Source: Salvator merianae (taxonomy: Eukaryota; Chordata; Lepidosauria; Squamata; Teiidae). Taken from it: a stretch of 64,000 bases of DNA. The notes under the pieces were generated by a model. It was not told the origin of the DNA and made no database searches. It was given only the letters and a program-made list of their open reading frames with translations. The stretch lies in NCBI GenBank assembly GCA_003586115.2, contig QVOM02000034.1, positions 130,917,936 through 130,981,935 on the forward strand, given 5' to 3'. Below are positions 11,430 to 24,200 of the stretch, in pieces (positions within the stretch are counted from its first letter, which is position 1; every line of letters begins with the position of its first letter). Made by a program: the position numbers and the translations under genes.

Positions 11430-12725
11430 GTGTTGGAATCCTCACCTGAAGCTCAAAGTGAGCTTCAGGTAAGGATTCGTTTGCACTCACCTTCCCCACG
11501 GCAGCGGTGGCCATCATCACGCATTCGCGTGGGCCCAAATGGGCCCACACCAGTCAGTCCCACACCACCGCAATTGGGCCTGGGACGCCAAATGCGGCCA
11601 CACTACAAGCATCAGGCCACTGCCATGGCGACCGGGAGGCCCGAGCATGCACATGCATGACAACGTGGCTCACGCGTGTGCACTGGGCCTCTCCCTGTAG
11701 CGCGATTGGGCCTTCCCAATTGGGCCCGCGGCACCCTGATTGGGCCTGCCCAGCCTGATCGGGGCAGCCTGGTCACCCCAATCAGGCCAGGCGGGTCTGC
11801 TCGGGGCGAAGAAGGAGAAGAAGGAGAAGAAGAAGAAGAATAGTAGTAGCAGTAGTTGGTTTTTGTACCCTGCTTTTCTCACCCGAAGGGACTCAAAGCG
11901 GCTGACAAACCTTCTGTTCTTCTCCCCACAACAGACACTCTGTGAGGTAGATGGGGCTGTGAGAACTCAGAACAGAGCTGTGACAAGCCCAGGGTCACCC
12001 AGCTGGCTTCATGCAGAGTGCAGACTCGAACCAGGAGAGTTCCAGATAAGAGTCTGACACGCTAACCGCAATGCCAAACTGGCTCAATCACGCTATGGGG
12101 AGGGGTCCAGTGTGCAGGCGTGGGCCACGTCGTCACACATGTGCACTGCATGGGCCTCCCGGTCACCATGGCAGTGGTCTGACGTTTGTGGGCTGCTGCT
12201 GCGGTGACCGTCCTTAGTACCTGTGATCTGGCACCAAAGTGCTGGATGGGGCAAAGCGCGGCCCCATCCAGCATCCAAGGCCTGATCATGGTGGCATGGG
12301 TCCGATGGGCCCTCATGAAGGGGTAGGCCCAACTGCTCCCAGCACGTGTGCCCGCATGCACATGGAGCTACTGCTGGTCACCATGGCAGCGGCCGGCTGA
12401 TGTCATGGTGAGGATCAGACTCGGCTACCAGTGTTCGCACCCGCGAATGCCGGTAGCCAGCTGAAGGTAGGTTTTTAGGCCCCATAGTGCAGATGGTGTC
12501 TGCACTATGGGGTCTATTCTACCCTAGAATGGGCTAATTAGCCCATTCTAGCATGGCAAGTGTGAACAGGCCCAATTTTCGTGACCACAGCTGGTGACCT
12601 TCAAGTGAGCTTCAGGTGGGCTTCACTGAGTTTCCAATCAGCCAGAGCTGTTTGCAGGTTTGAATGCTCAATTCCAGCAAGTGACCTGGAACATTCTGCT
12701 CACTAAGTGCAAACAGGGCCTCAGT
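11430..12725. mobile_element. GC-rich non-autonomous DNA transposon composite
   Basis: The right part contains GCAAGTGTGAACAGGCCC and then ends near GTGCAAACAGGGCCT. Both resemble the terminus GGGCCTGTTCACACTTGC seen at 21699. The last 130 bp (ACAGCTGGTGACCTTCA to GACCTGGAACATTC) match the right end of the 21699-22363 element. The left edge has a small palindrome, CACCTGAAGCTC / GAGCTTCAGGT. The interior is CpG- and GC-rich (TTGGGCC repeated) with a SINE inserted. Exact ends are uncertain. Confidence 0.55.
11815..12087 (-). mobile_element. Squamate-type tRNA-derived SINE, antisense
   Basis: Read on the minus strand it starts with a tRNA-like region (GAGCCAGTTTGGCATTGCGG, GGTTCGAGTC). It continues with AAGCCAGCTGGGTGACCCTG, ACCTCACAGAGTGTCTGTTG and AGCCGCTTTGAGTCCC. 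It ends in a GAA-rich tail, which appears here as the (GAAGAA)n run at 11806-11840. This layout is typical of an abundant reptile SINE. It is nested in the GC-rich DNA element. Confidence 0.85.
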
Positions 12726-14929
12726 CTTCCAAGAACTAAAGGCTCTGTGTGGGTGATTTTAGCATTTGACATCAATAATGCATTGAGTGACTGTTCCCTT
12801 AGAATTTTTGTAAACTAAAGACATTTAACCTCCCTCCAATGCCTGGGGAAAAAAAAGGCTGGAAAATGCTTGTGCTTAAATATGTATTAAGGACTTGCAC
12901 AATTTTAAAGCAGGTTACTTATTAACAGACATGTTTTTAACAGATTTTTGAAAGAAAAAATATTGTTAGGAATAGTAGTTATCAGTAATTTTTAAAAAAA
13001 TTAATCAAAGAGTTTTAGACATCTCAAAAAAACCCAGAGAAGAAATAACGAGACTAACTCTTTGGTCCAGCTAAAACGAAAGAGAAAGAAGATGGAAGAA
13101 ATAATCTAGAGGTTGTCAACCGTTGTGCACTAACCATTGTGTAGTGAGGTGTATTAGTTTTTTTTTTTTCCCCAATATATTATTTTGGGGGAGCACTACT
13201 TTTTTATGTTCTGTTATTTTTTGTTATGATTTGTTTTATTATTAATGCAATTTTAAAAAATCCCAGAAAAACCATGAAAAGGATTTTATAAGCATTTTAG
13301 AGTTCCCCTAAGTGCTAACAGACTTATTAGAAATGTAAATAATAATTCTGATATGAATGCAAGTGCAGATGACTATTTTAAAAACAATTTAATTTATTTG
13401 CCTAATACATAAAGAAAAATATGCATCTCTGAATGCAATCTTGTATTTACTTAGCTGCAGCTAGTGTATGGGTAACAGAAGAGAAACTAAATGGTGATTG
13501 CCATCAGCCATCAATTTTTGTTAGCTGTGGCAAAATATGCTTTGATCAGATGTGAAAGTAGGTTCAGTTTGCGATGGTTTATAGACACGAAAGACAAGTG
13601 ACAAGTTGACATTTGCATTCCATGTCAAATGCTGCTATCTGGGAGCAAGTTCCACTAAGGATTGCCTCTGAACAGGTAAGTATAAATGCTCTCTAGGGCT
13701 GCATTCCGACACGGCATTTAATCAGTTTACAGGCCATCTTCAGTTCCCACTGGCCCGACATGATCTTGCCGTTCTGTAGTTTTTCTGGACTAAATTGGTG
13801 AAATCTGGACTACTTTGTATTCGGATTTAATGAGTTCTCAAGCCGTTCCAGATTGCTAGCCCGCTTGACTTTGTGATGTGAGAGGGACTATACTTTTTGG
13901 GGGGCGTGCAGAGGGAGAGCTTCCCATTTTGTGCCGTCCAATGACAGACTTTGTGGGTGGGCAGGAAGTGCAGTAGTTTCTTCTGCCTCCATTATCTTCC
14001 CTTCCATCACTGCCAGGAGAAAAGAAAACCATCCTCCTTTTTACTTTGCTAAGCTGCGGTCCTTTCTCTTTCTTTATCCCCCATTTGACACTGCCAGGAA
14101 GAAATTAAAGGCTTCCTCCACTTCCGTCTGCTGATCAAACTAAAAAGGAAACTGCACCTGTTTGGGTTGCAATCCTCTTCCCCCAACAAAGAACCCACTC
14201 AAGATCAGTTTTGCCGTCGGCAGCACACAGCTACACAGCAGGGACACATGCCACTGCAGATGTCTCGGGGGGAGATGAAGCAGAGTTCATTTGCTGGCCA
14301 TGAACTGCACTATCATGATAATAGACCCCCCCCCCACGCTCCCTCCCCATGGACTTCTCCCTGCTTTTGTGTTACTTTTAAGTTGCACAATTGCACAAAA
14401 GTGCACTTGCAAGGGAGCAGAAATAGCTATCTGCCCTTTAGGAAGTTTAATTGTGTAGTACACATGGTTTTAATGTTCTGCTTGTGTAGACAGAGGCCGT
14501 AGGCGGGAGAAGGAGCAAATGGCGAATGACTAGTAACACTGCCAAGTAAATCCATGTTCTGAGGCAGCAGCGGGGACGTACGGAGAGCAGAGCTTGACTT
14601 TCCCGCCCTGTGATGTCAAGATTTGAACATTGGGACTGCAGCCAATCACTGACTGCACAGGGAGGAGAATTTGACAAGGGGCGGAGGCAGAAAAGGTACT
14701 GTTTCTCCATGCCAAGCACGGGAAACATCAGTGTGAGAACAAGCAAGTATGAATTGAGTCCATGTTAAAATGTAACTGTGGGAATGATCAGAAGATGAAT
14801 TCAGTCCTTGCACTCTTCCGATACGGATTAAATTTATGATGTCAGACCACGGCCTAGGAGTTTTAAAGGAGCAAACAGTACAGTCTTGAGCCCAGGACCT
14901 TTTGGCTGGGCAGGGCTAGAATAGCATAG
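12726..14929. other. Unassigned intergenic DNA, partly transposon-like
   Basis: 12880-13450 is AT-rich. 13700-14870 has moderately GC-rich sequence, possibly one non-autonomous DNA element, but I cannot define termini. No gene is recognised. Confidence 0.35.
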
Positions 14930-15129
14930 ATTTCTGGTGCTTGCCTGTGAGATATATAAGTGATGGCCCAAAACATGAGCATTTCAAACCTTGGCATGAA
15001 ATCCATGAGAATCTTGTGCCTAGTAAATGTGATAACTCCAAAATATGGGGCTATGGAGAAATTGATAACTCCAAAAAATGGGGCTATGGAGAAATGGATA
15101 ATCAAAATTGGAAATACACCCTACTCAAA

Positions 15130-16870
15130 CCCTGTTCAAGTCTGGGCTTGTCTGTGGTGCTATGAGAAGGAGCACATCTTCTAGTATTTTAGAAGAAGAA
15201 AATCTGGAATTGATATAGAAAAGAAGGTCAAATACTTAGGTGTGTTTTGACTAAGCAGAACTTGGCAATGTATCAGAATAACTATGTGAAACTCTGGTTG
15301 GAGATCAAGCAAGACTTGGAAAGGTGGTTTAAACTAAGTTTATCATTATTGGGTAGAATTTCAGTGATGAAAATGAATGTTTTGCCAAGAATGATGTTTT
15401 TGTTTCAATCCATACAGGTAATGAAATGGTATTTAAGCAGTGGCAAAAGGACTTGACAAGATTTATATGACAAAGTAAAAAGCCAAGAATACAATTTAAA
15501 CTAATGCAAGACTCAAAAGAAAGAGGAGGGTTGGGTCTTCCAAATTTAAAATTATATCATGCTGCTTGTTGTTTAAATTGGATTGCAAAATGGTTTTGGT
15601 TAAGAGATAAAAGATTGTTGCAATTGGAAGGTCATGATCTATGATATGGTTGGCATGCTTACTTATGGTATGATAAGATAAAAGTGAATTATTCATTTTT
15701 AAAATCAAAATCATTATGTAAGACATGCTTTATGGAGAGCTTGGAATAAATATAAAAGTAGATTATACATCAAAATACCAATGTGGGTTTCATCCCATGA
15801 GGGTTTATTTAAAGAATCTGGGAGAAGAGATAAATGGATTAAATATGAAGAAGTGTTGAGTAAAAATAATGTAACAAGTGATTTTTTAAAAAAGACAAGA
15901 GATCAGTTAATTCAGGAGGGTTTGGAGGTACAATGATTTATGTATGCTCAGTTTGTGGGTGTGTTTAAAGAAGATAAAAGAAGGATGAATTTTGAATTAG
16001 AAAGACAGAAATGGGAAGAAGATCTTGAGGAAGAAGAGGGGGATACCATACGTGTGTTGTATAAACTACTTTTGAAGATAGAACTAGAACCAAAGCAAGT
16101 CAAAGAATGTATGATAACATGAGCCAGAAATTTTAATTACAATATACTGATGGAAGAATGGGAAAAACTTTGGATTAAAAGATTTGAAATTTACTGTATG
16201 CACTCCTTTAAAAGAGAATATATGTAAGATGATGTATAGATGGTATCTAACGCCTTATAAAATTTCAAAGATGTATCAAGGCATATCAAGTAAGTGTTGG
16301 AAATGTAAAAAGCATATGTGGTGGACTTGTACAAAAGCAAAAAAAATGGGTGCAAATATTTACAGTTATGCAGAAGATCTTAAGGATTAATATTCCTTTT
16401 AAGCCAGAATTCTACCTATTAGGGATAATAGAAAATAAGTTTGATGATGTTAATGTTTTAATGCAAAATATGGTAACTATAGCTAAATTGTATGTGCACA
16501 GAAATGGAAAGGGGATAAAATAGCAATGGTGGATGATTGGCTGGTTAAAATGATGGACCTTGCTGAGATCGACAAACTGACTAACTTACTGAGAAATAAG
16601 ACAGTTGATAGATTTTATGAAAACTGGAAACCTTTTATTGGCTTTCTGAAAGAATCAGAAAGTAGACTTGTGATTGCTAGATCTGAAGAAGGCAATCGGT
16701 AGAAGAAAAGAAGTGAGAGATCAGGAGGTACAAGAAACATGGAGCACAGAAGAAACTTTGGAAGAAGGAGGAAGTCAACATGAAATAACGTGAGCTTGTG
16801 AATCTTTGGATTAAATGTACATTTTAGGTATTTTAAATAAAATTTTAAAAAAGGAAAAAAAAGAGAAGGC
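15130..16870 (+). mobile_element. L1 retrotransposon 3' end (ORF2 C-terminal region)
   Basis: Translations give LERWFKLSLSLLGRISVMKM followed by NVLPRMMFLFQS, the L1-type motif just after the reverse transcriptase core. ERGGLGLPNLKLYHAA then follows in the same element. The C-terminal part has KMMYRWYLTPYKISKMY and CWKCKKHMWWTC, the L1 cysteine motif. An A-rich tail lies near 16840-16860. In-frame stops and shifts show that it is inactive and 5'-truncated. Confidence 0.88.
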
Positions 16871-19800
16871 CCGCATCTTCAAAATATCTTGCACATGTGC
16901 AGTTTTCCAAGTTAGAATAGCTCCTCATAAGCTGTTTTAGAAGATAACTTTTCACCTTACTTGGATTCTCACCCAACATTCCCAACAGGCAAATGTTAAG
17001 AATCCCATAAGCCTGTTTCACAGATTCAAAATAAAACTTTTTGTTTTTGTTTTGAATTGTTTCCTTCCTTAATGAATTTTAGAAGGATCAGACTGAAATT
17101 CAGGCACCTGACTTTTAACCACATCTATTTTGAATAGCTCTCACTAACCTAAAAATAATTGGAAAATGTCAAAGCCAATATTCACAGGTTCTTGCTCAGA
17201 CTTTTCACCTATGGGAACATGCTTTACTGTATGGGCCTCAAGGTTGTTCACATTTTGAATGACTTCATCTAACCACTTAACTGGCCTAGCACTTTCCAAA
17301 GCTAGGCAAGGTTGTGGTCATTTTTCAAATGATAGTCTTGAAAACACACTAACTGGTTTCTCTTGGGTACCATAAATGGGTTCTGATGAGCTGATAGCAA
17401 ATACTTCAAAGATGCCAAAAGAGAAAAAGGAAACCTCATTAGCTCTCTTGAGAAGCTAATTGAAATTGATCCATGAATTCCATGAAGTAGATTAAAGGAC
17501 AAGACAGTGATTACCAGTTCCTTAATAAAATTCTTTTAAGAAAGAGACAAGATAGTGACCCTCATTCTCAGTTGGGGAAGAGGAGCTCCATAACTGTTCT
17601 GCCACAGCTCGGTTGTGCTAAGATGACCACACTGCAACTTAGGCTGCATATCCTTTCATGCTGGTAGGCCAGCTATGGGAAGGCACTTCATCAACGCATC
17701 CTGGCTGATACAGCTGGAGCTTTTAGCTGCCACTGGTCAGGGCACAGTGGCTAGCGCCTTGCAAGTTGTCAGAACAAGAGCAGCATCCCCCTCGGTCATC
17801 TCACCATGTATCCATGAATGTGGCAAGATTCTGAAGGGGTCAGGGTGTCTTTCCTCATGCCCTGGCCTTAAGAAGCCCTTCTAGGCTCCAGAGGCATGAG
17901 TGTCTCCCTGACGTCACTTTAACATGGGAGAACTGGAGATGCGCCACCTTGGGGATCCAAGAAGGGCATCTCCACTATGTAATGGAGAACAACCTTAGTG
18001 CAGGAAGTGCAAGGATGAGCTAATGCTGCATTTAGGTGGAAAGGGTGTTTAGATGTTGTGACTGAGTTACCTAGTACTGAGTCACTGAAAAATATCTAAT
18101 TCAGTCAAACTTCTCAAAAACAAGAGTAGGACCAAGTTGTAAAGAGGTATGTACTTAAGAGCTGAGCTTCTATAAAATATGTAGAGGATTCAATAACTTG
18201 GTCCTGCTACCATTGGGACCTCCAGGATGCATCTATACTGGGCTGTTGGACCTAGGGAATGCCTTCTCTGCATTGGAGACTGGTCTACTGGAAGGTCATG
18301 CTTTACGCTTAAGTGTTGTATCCAAACGAGGCTAGTCATTGGAGTGGCCTACTGTGCAAAAATGGCCACTCCACCGTACCCCACTTCAAAAGAGGTCTCC
18401 GAAGCATTCCTCAGAGGTGGATCAGACTGGCTGTTTGTCTATAGATGGCAATGAGGAGATGATCCAGTCTACCAGCATGAAGAGACTGGTGCCATTTTGC
18501 TGGGTTGCTGGAAGTAGCTGCAGAATTGTGCCACTTCTGAACATCCAGCTAAAACAGCCCCGGCCAGCAACTTCAGAGGTGGAGAACCTTTGTTCCCAGC
18601 CTCCAATATTGGACCAAGATGTGCTGCCCATAATGTGGATGTCCCTTGGCATGGGCTGCTGTCCACCCTTCCAGTCTTGGGACGGATCACTCGATCCAGC
18701 CCAGCCCAGCCCAGGAGATCCTGTGTCAGGCTCTTCATGTAAAAATTGTGGAGTTATACCTGTATGCTCTCAGCGTTTTGCATCAGCTAAATTTTATAGG
18801 AAGGGCTTAAAAGATCATTCTTAGCTCATATTCTACTTTCCTTTCCGTGACAGTCCAATTTCCAGTCCTTCAAAAAGAAGCAGAAGCTACCAAGTTAACA
18901 TCTGTTCAGTTTAATAGAAGCAAATAAGCTGGATGCCTTTGCTGCTAAACTTATGCTGCCCATATGGCTACTGTTCTCTGCTTCCAATTTCACCAGGCTG
19001 GCATGGCTGTATTTTCAGTAGACCAAAGAGACCATCAGCCAATGAAAAGTAAAATCTCCCTCACTGTAATTCATCTAGAACCTCATAGCTGCATGAACCT
19101 GTTTGCTACTGCTTCGGATGCACATGCTCACATGCAAACATGCACCACTAGAGGGCAGCCTACTCCCTGTAGTGGTGAATTAGCTTTCTTCTAAAAGAAT
19201 AAATAAAAGCATCAAAATATCAATCCCTTATATGGTTTATTATGATGACACAGAGGCTACCTGTCTGCTAAGTATTTAAGCTAAATACTTAAGGCTAAAT
19301 ATTTGAGAATGTTTCATTTTACCACAGATTGGATTTTTTTTAAAGGAACTGCCTAACAGCATGTCTTTTGATTTCAATGGGATTTCTATCTTTGCTAGCA
19401 GTGATCACTCACAGATTAGGGAGATGAACCTAGGGAAGCAAGACAAGAACACAGCCAAAACATTCACTTTTACCTGCCTGAACTCGGGCCCCTGTCTGAA
19501 TTTGTGGCTGAATGTTCTAAGATCATATGTACACATATACAGGATTTCTTTGCCAATATTAGCCAGTTGCATTTGTTTGTGGAAGAAAAAAATATTCAGA
19601 AAAAATTGTAATATCCATTTGCACAAACTATCTGTCTTTGAGGTTCAAATTAGAAAAATCAAATTTCTTCATAGTTCATGCATTCCATGCAGAATTAAAA
19701 AACAAAACATAACAAAACCCCAGAGGTATAAAAGTAGAAATCTCCATGAATGGCATGGAATCTATTGGAAAAATCATACATCAGAACCAAAGGAAGTAAA

Positions 19801-20094
19801 AAACAGATATGTGTTCCATCTCTAAACAGGATTTGGTGTGCAAGATACTAGATTCAGTTGGGATGGGGAAAAAAACACCTCAGCTTTCAATTGCACCATT
19901 ATCTTACTCCCACCCAATGTTCCCAACTAGTATACTACAACTACACCTACACCTACAAGTATTTTATTTTACTTGAATATATACTATTTAATTTATCCAT
20001 CACTTTTCAAAGCAAAGCTTTCATAAAAGAGTTTACAAAAGATATGTAAGCTTTGTGAACACAGAAGGATAATTTATCTCTATAGAGTTAATGT
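16871..20094. other. Unassigned intergenic DNA
   Basis: Open frames near 18227-18824 (both strands) are not recognisable and overlap each other. No splice-flanked exon or known repeat is recognised. Confidence 0.35.
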
Positions 20095-21300
20095 ATTTTA
20101 TTTATTGTTTATATTTATATTTATATTTTATATTCTGCGCTATACCCTGAGGTCTCTGGGTGTGCTATCACAATTAAAATGCATAAAAACAAAAAACAAA
20201 ACCAATTAAAAACAGTACAAAACCCAAAGGAGAAGGAGGAATTCCTCTTCAGCCAAAGACCCAGACAAAGAAGGGTGTCTTCACCAACTTGCTGAAAGTA
20301 TTAAGTTTCCACAGCATGGGGGCTACCACAGAGAAGGCGTCTTACATGTCAATAGCCCTGTAGTTCTAAGGGTAGAAGTAGTACCAAAACTCAGACAAGT
20401 CTATATAGGAGGAGGCACATCTTTAGTTATTTGGGGCCCAAATGATTTAGGACTATAAGTAAGAGTTAATACTTTGAATTGGGCTCAGAAGCAAATTGGC
20501 AACAAGTGTAATTCCTCTAAGACTGTTGTGATATGCATCCAATCAGCAGTGCCTAACAGCAGCCTTGCTGCTACAATCTGTGCTAGCTGCAGCTTTCAAA
20601 CCATCATCAAATACAGTCCCACAAAGAGCACCTTACAGTAGTTCCGTCTAGAAATTAGCAGAGCATGGGTCACTGTGGATAAACTGTCTTTTCCCAAACA
20701 AAGGGTCATAGCTGGTGAACCAGCTGAAACTGAAAGTGAGCATTTCTTGGTCATCATTGCCACCTGAGCTTCAAGTGATAGAGATGAATCTAGGAGTACC
20801 TTGAGACTGTCCCTTCCAAGGGAATGCAACCACATCAAGAACAGTCTACTTCATGGACTCAGGAGCCTATGAGACACACAGTCTCCATCTTCTTTGGATC
20901 CAGTTTCAGTTAATCAGTCCGCATCCAGCTTTTTATTGCCTTCAAGCAAAAGTCAAATAATCTATTCTGGATTAGATGGGATGGAGAGATAGAACTGAAT
21001 GTGATCTACATATTAATGGAACCTCACCCCCACTCCAAATCTTTTGATGACCACTCCCAGCACCTTAATATAGAAGTTAAAGAGCATAGGAGAACTCCCA
21101 GCCTTAGCATACCATGATCAACAATATCAAAAGCCACTAAAAGAGCAAGGAAAAACAGCAGATTTGTGCTGCCCACCTCTCTTCTGATGAAGGTCATTAA
21201 CCAAGGTAACTATGACAGTTGCAGTATTGTACTCAGCCCTGAAGTCAGATTAAAATGGATTCACGTAAACTGCTTCCTCCAAGCAAGTCAGGTTTGTCAT
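20095..21300 (-). mobile_element. L2/CR1-type LINE, antisense, longest copy here
   Basis: The plus strand starts with a TTTAT-rich tail and GCGCTATACCCTGAGGTCTC, the antisense 3' end. On the minus strand 20596-20838 reads LLDSSLSLEAQVA, TVTHALLISRRNYC and VLFVGL, the reverse transcriptase C-terminal block also seen at 7034. The plus-strand stretches GGGGGCTACCACAGAGAAGG and TTTGGGGCCCAAATGATTTAGG are antisense of conserved codons near the protein's end. Sequence to about 21300 looks like upstream parts of the same element. Confidence 0.85.
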
Positions 21301-21352
21301 TCTCATACTCCATGCCTCAATGATCTTTTATTCCTTAATTTGTGATTAAGGA

Positions 21353-21523
21353 GTAACTGCAATACCCGTTCACCAAACTTGTGATATTAGCAGAGTATAT
21401 TTTTGCACTAAGAATACACAAAACACCATGTATGTGTATGTGTATGTGATTAACTGCAATACCTATTCACCAAACTTGGATATTAGCAGAGTATATTTTT
21501 GCACTAAGAATACACAAAACAGC
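21353..21523 (+). repeat. Short direct duplication, period 97 bp
   Basis: The block beginning AACTGCAATACC and ending AATACACAAAACA occurs twice, at about 21355-21427 and 21452-21522. The copies differ by a few bases and are separated by a (TGTA)-rich spacer. It is a local tandem duplication. Confidence 0.85.
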
Positions 21524-21698
21524 AAAAAAGACAAATATGAGTAAGACGAGGTTAAAAGATGCAACATTAATCTGAGCAACAAGCATATGTGTTGGTTTAA
21601 TAATTATTGAGACCTCACAATGCTGGTGAACCTGACAATCATTCACTGGAGGAATTATTTTGTCAGAGGAAGCAACACACTAACACACAAACCTCATT

Positions 21699-22363
21699 GG
21701 GCCTGTTCACACTTGCTACAGTAGAACTTTCTAATTAGCATAGTTTGGGCCAGTCAGGATTGGGTATGATGAGACATGTTCGCACTGGCCCTTTCTGCAC
21801 TTGGCCTTATACCAGATTATATCCTGGAATAGGGACATGCCACCTGCATGCTAGTAGGGACTATGACAGGCCCCACGCAGGGCCTGCTGTAAACTCCACT
21901 AGCATGCAGATAGCAGGTCCCTGTTCTGGGATATGATCCAAGATAAAGCCAAGTGCAGAAAGGGCCACTGTCAGCGCTGGAATGCTCTGTGAGCTGACCA
22001 GCTGGGGAAGAATTGTGAATGAGAGTGCATTAATTTGGTAGCTGTGTCTGGAACAGCCATCAGGATCCGGACCCCAAAGTTCGAATCTAGCAAGAGCTGG
22101 GTTCGAATTGTTGGACAGCACCTGTGCGGCCACACAGTCCCTGCCCTGTTACCATTCCAAACCAGAAGTGGTGCTAACGCACCACTCCTGATCCTTACCT
22201 GGTCATGCTAGTCAGCTTGGAGACTACAATTTTCTTGACCACAGCTGGTGACCTTCAGGTGAGCTTCAGTGAGTTTCCAGCCAGCTGGAGCTGTTTACAG
22301 GTGCGAATGCTTCGTTCCAGCGAGTGACCTGGAATGTTCCACTTGCTAAGTATGAACAGGCCC
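21699..22363. mobile_element. Non-autonomous DNA transposon with GGGCCTGTTCACACTT terminus
   Basis: It starts GGGCCTGTTCACACTTGC and ends CTTGCTAAGTATGAACAGGC plus CC, near-perfect inverted termini. There is no coding capacity. It carries a nested 180-bp palindromic MITE (21787-21966). Its right 150 bp (CACAGCTGGTGACCTTCAGG onward) is shared with the composite at 11430-12725. Target duplication was not identified with confidence. Confidence 0.7.
21787..21966. mobile_element. 180-bp palindromic MITE (family A), copy 2
   Basis: The termini are GGCCCTTTCTGCACTTGGCC and its complement (AAGTGCAGAAAGGGCC). The element is flanked by ACT at 21784-21786 and 21967-21969. The body is an almost complete inverted repeat, with its centre near 21877. 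It is nested in a second, non-autonomous element. Confidence 0.85.
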
Positions 22364-23640
22364 TTTGTTACCTTCTCATAAACTAAAACAAGGTGTACAA
22401 GAAGGCTAACCTTACACTGAAAGTGTGTGCTCTGGAGCTGGAAGTTCCCCTGAATATAACCGAGAGTCTCCTCATCATATAATACAAATCTAAGATATCT
22501 AAGGTTCTTGACATACCTATATTTTAAGTCATTTTCAGACTGTGTTCGGTTCCCAGGGATCACACCATAAAATGTTCCTCCACTTTTCCTCCGATCTATC
22601 CCGTCCCTTTTTAGGACCTTTCTGTATTCGGATTATCCCAATGCTCAGCCTGCTTCTGTGCCTTAGTCCAGTTTTTTTCTCGTTATGTGAATGTGCAAAA
22701 GGACTATTGGGGTGGTAATGGTACTTCTACTGGGTGTGCAGAGGATGTTTTCTGTTCCCGTTTCTAGCAAATGTCCAAGCTTGTGGGCATTCCAGAGGGG
22801 CAGTGACTTCATCCCTCAGTCCCTCCACCACATCATTGCCTTCCTCTTTTCCCTTTTCCCAGATCCCAGCTGGATAGGGGCTAGCGGGAAGCTTTGCTAG
22901 CAAGGATGCACTGCATGGGCAGGAGAGAGCAGCTGTGTAGGGAGATTTAGTTAACTTTCAAGTGTTGTGGTAGATGCTGTGGAATTGTGCACTTTTGCTA
23001 CTGGGCAGCTGCATTCCAGAAAACTTCACAGACTAATGTCTCACCATGGCTCTCCTCCTTCTCTGCTCCCATCCCTTAATACTTCTCCTCATGCAAGAAA
23101 ATAGCACAGAATGAAGTCCTCCTAGAAAGGGAGCCAGCGTTTGCTCTCTTTGCCTCTCTCTATCCCTTGGGCTTTGAAGGAGGCAGAGCTGGTCAGGCAT
23201 CACTATGTCAGGGACCTCCCTGAAATCACTGCTTTTGTTCAGGATGCATTGCACATGAGTCTTCCAGATGGAGAGGTCTGCCTTGTCATACGCTTCATGG
23301 TATTTGCCTTTGTAGATCACCAGGCTGGCTAAGAGATTTGGGGAGGAGAACATGTGTTAAGTCAAGGGTCAGCTAAGCACCATCGTCATTGTGCACTCTG
23401 TCACACCCTCCCCAGCGGGGCGTGCAGAGAGAGGCTGGACAGCTTGCATGGGCACTTGGTGGCCCCACAGAGGCAGATTCCACCCCCACCCAACTGCTAA
23501 GCAGTACTATCAGCTGCACGAGGATGCCACGCTCCTCAAGGTCTGGCAGGAAATGTTAGAGTTGCGGAGGTGAAATCTTCTTGTATGCTGTAGTGTATCT
23601 GTGCTGTGGTTGGTGACTGAGTAACTGGGTACCTTAATGA
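22364..23640. other. Unassigned intergenic DNA
   Basis: It contains a minus-strand frame (about 23170-23340) with protein-like composition (YKGKYHEAYDKADLSIWK). I cannot assign it to a family. See findings. Confidence 0.35.
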
Positions 23641-23759
23641 GTAAGAGTGCTTTTGGATGTGTGTCTTTTTTTGCACATCATTTTTTCCTGTACACAAATT
23701 TTACTGGGTGCAAAGCTGGCTCCAAGCTGGCTCCAAAGCTGTCAACAAAGCAGCAACTC

Positions 23760-24200
23760 CTGCAGAGACAAAGGTAAAGAGTAGGAGGGTCACCTCGCCC
23801 TTAAAGGTAAGACTGAAATGCTCGACCAGTTAAAAGAAGGCAAGGGCTTCACCATCTTGGGAAGAGCCTTTGGTGTGAGGGAATCCAGCTACAGAACCAT
23901 AAAAAAAGCAATGACATTCATACCAGCATGACCAGTGGTTCTGCAGTCTCCACAGTAAGATGTTTCAGGCCTGGAGATACCATGATCATGAAGATGGAAA
24001 AAGCAGTGGACATCTGGATAGAGGACAAGGTGCTTTGGGAAAGGCAGGTGACTTGTAGGGAGGCTAAGAGGATCTTTGATTAGCTCATTAAAAGCTCTGG
24101 AGAGGAAGACCCAGGCAGCTTCTAGGCCATCCATGGCTGGCTTCAGAAGTTTAACAACATTTCAACCTCCATGATGGGATGAAGTCATACAAGGAACTGC
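23760..24200 (+). pseudogene. Tigger/pogo-type transposase N-terminal remnant (CENP-B-like)
   Basis: The frame from 23818 reads LDQLKEGKGFTILGRAFGVR and then ESSYRTIKK. This is a helix-turn-helix of the CENP-B N-terminal type, in which a short helix, G-x-A-FGV-x-ES and TIKK are diagnostic of pogo/Tigger proteins. A second frame from 23994 reads MEKAVDIWIEDK. It continues with REAKRIFD and, after in-frame stops, IHGWLQKFNN, the second DNA-binding (CENPB-type HTH) domain ending in GW..RF. Spacing matches these transposases. Stops and shifts make it dead, and the DDE catalytic region is not seen downstream. Confidence 0.8.

Noticed and set aside
14167..14746. Overlapping plus and minus frames of about 100 codons
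   Set aside because: No family resemblance, no splice context, and both strands equally open. Treated as non-coding.
18227..18824. 161-codon frame and antisense partners
   Set aside because: Not recognisable, with the opposite strand equally open. Probably repeat-derived.
23141..23332. Plus-strand frame opposite the unassigned minus-strand segment
   Set aside because: Composition is less protein-like than the minus strand and there is no recognisable family.
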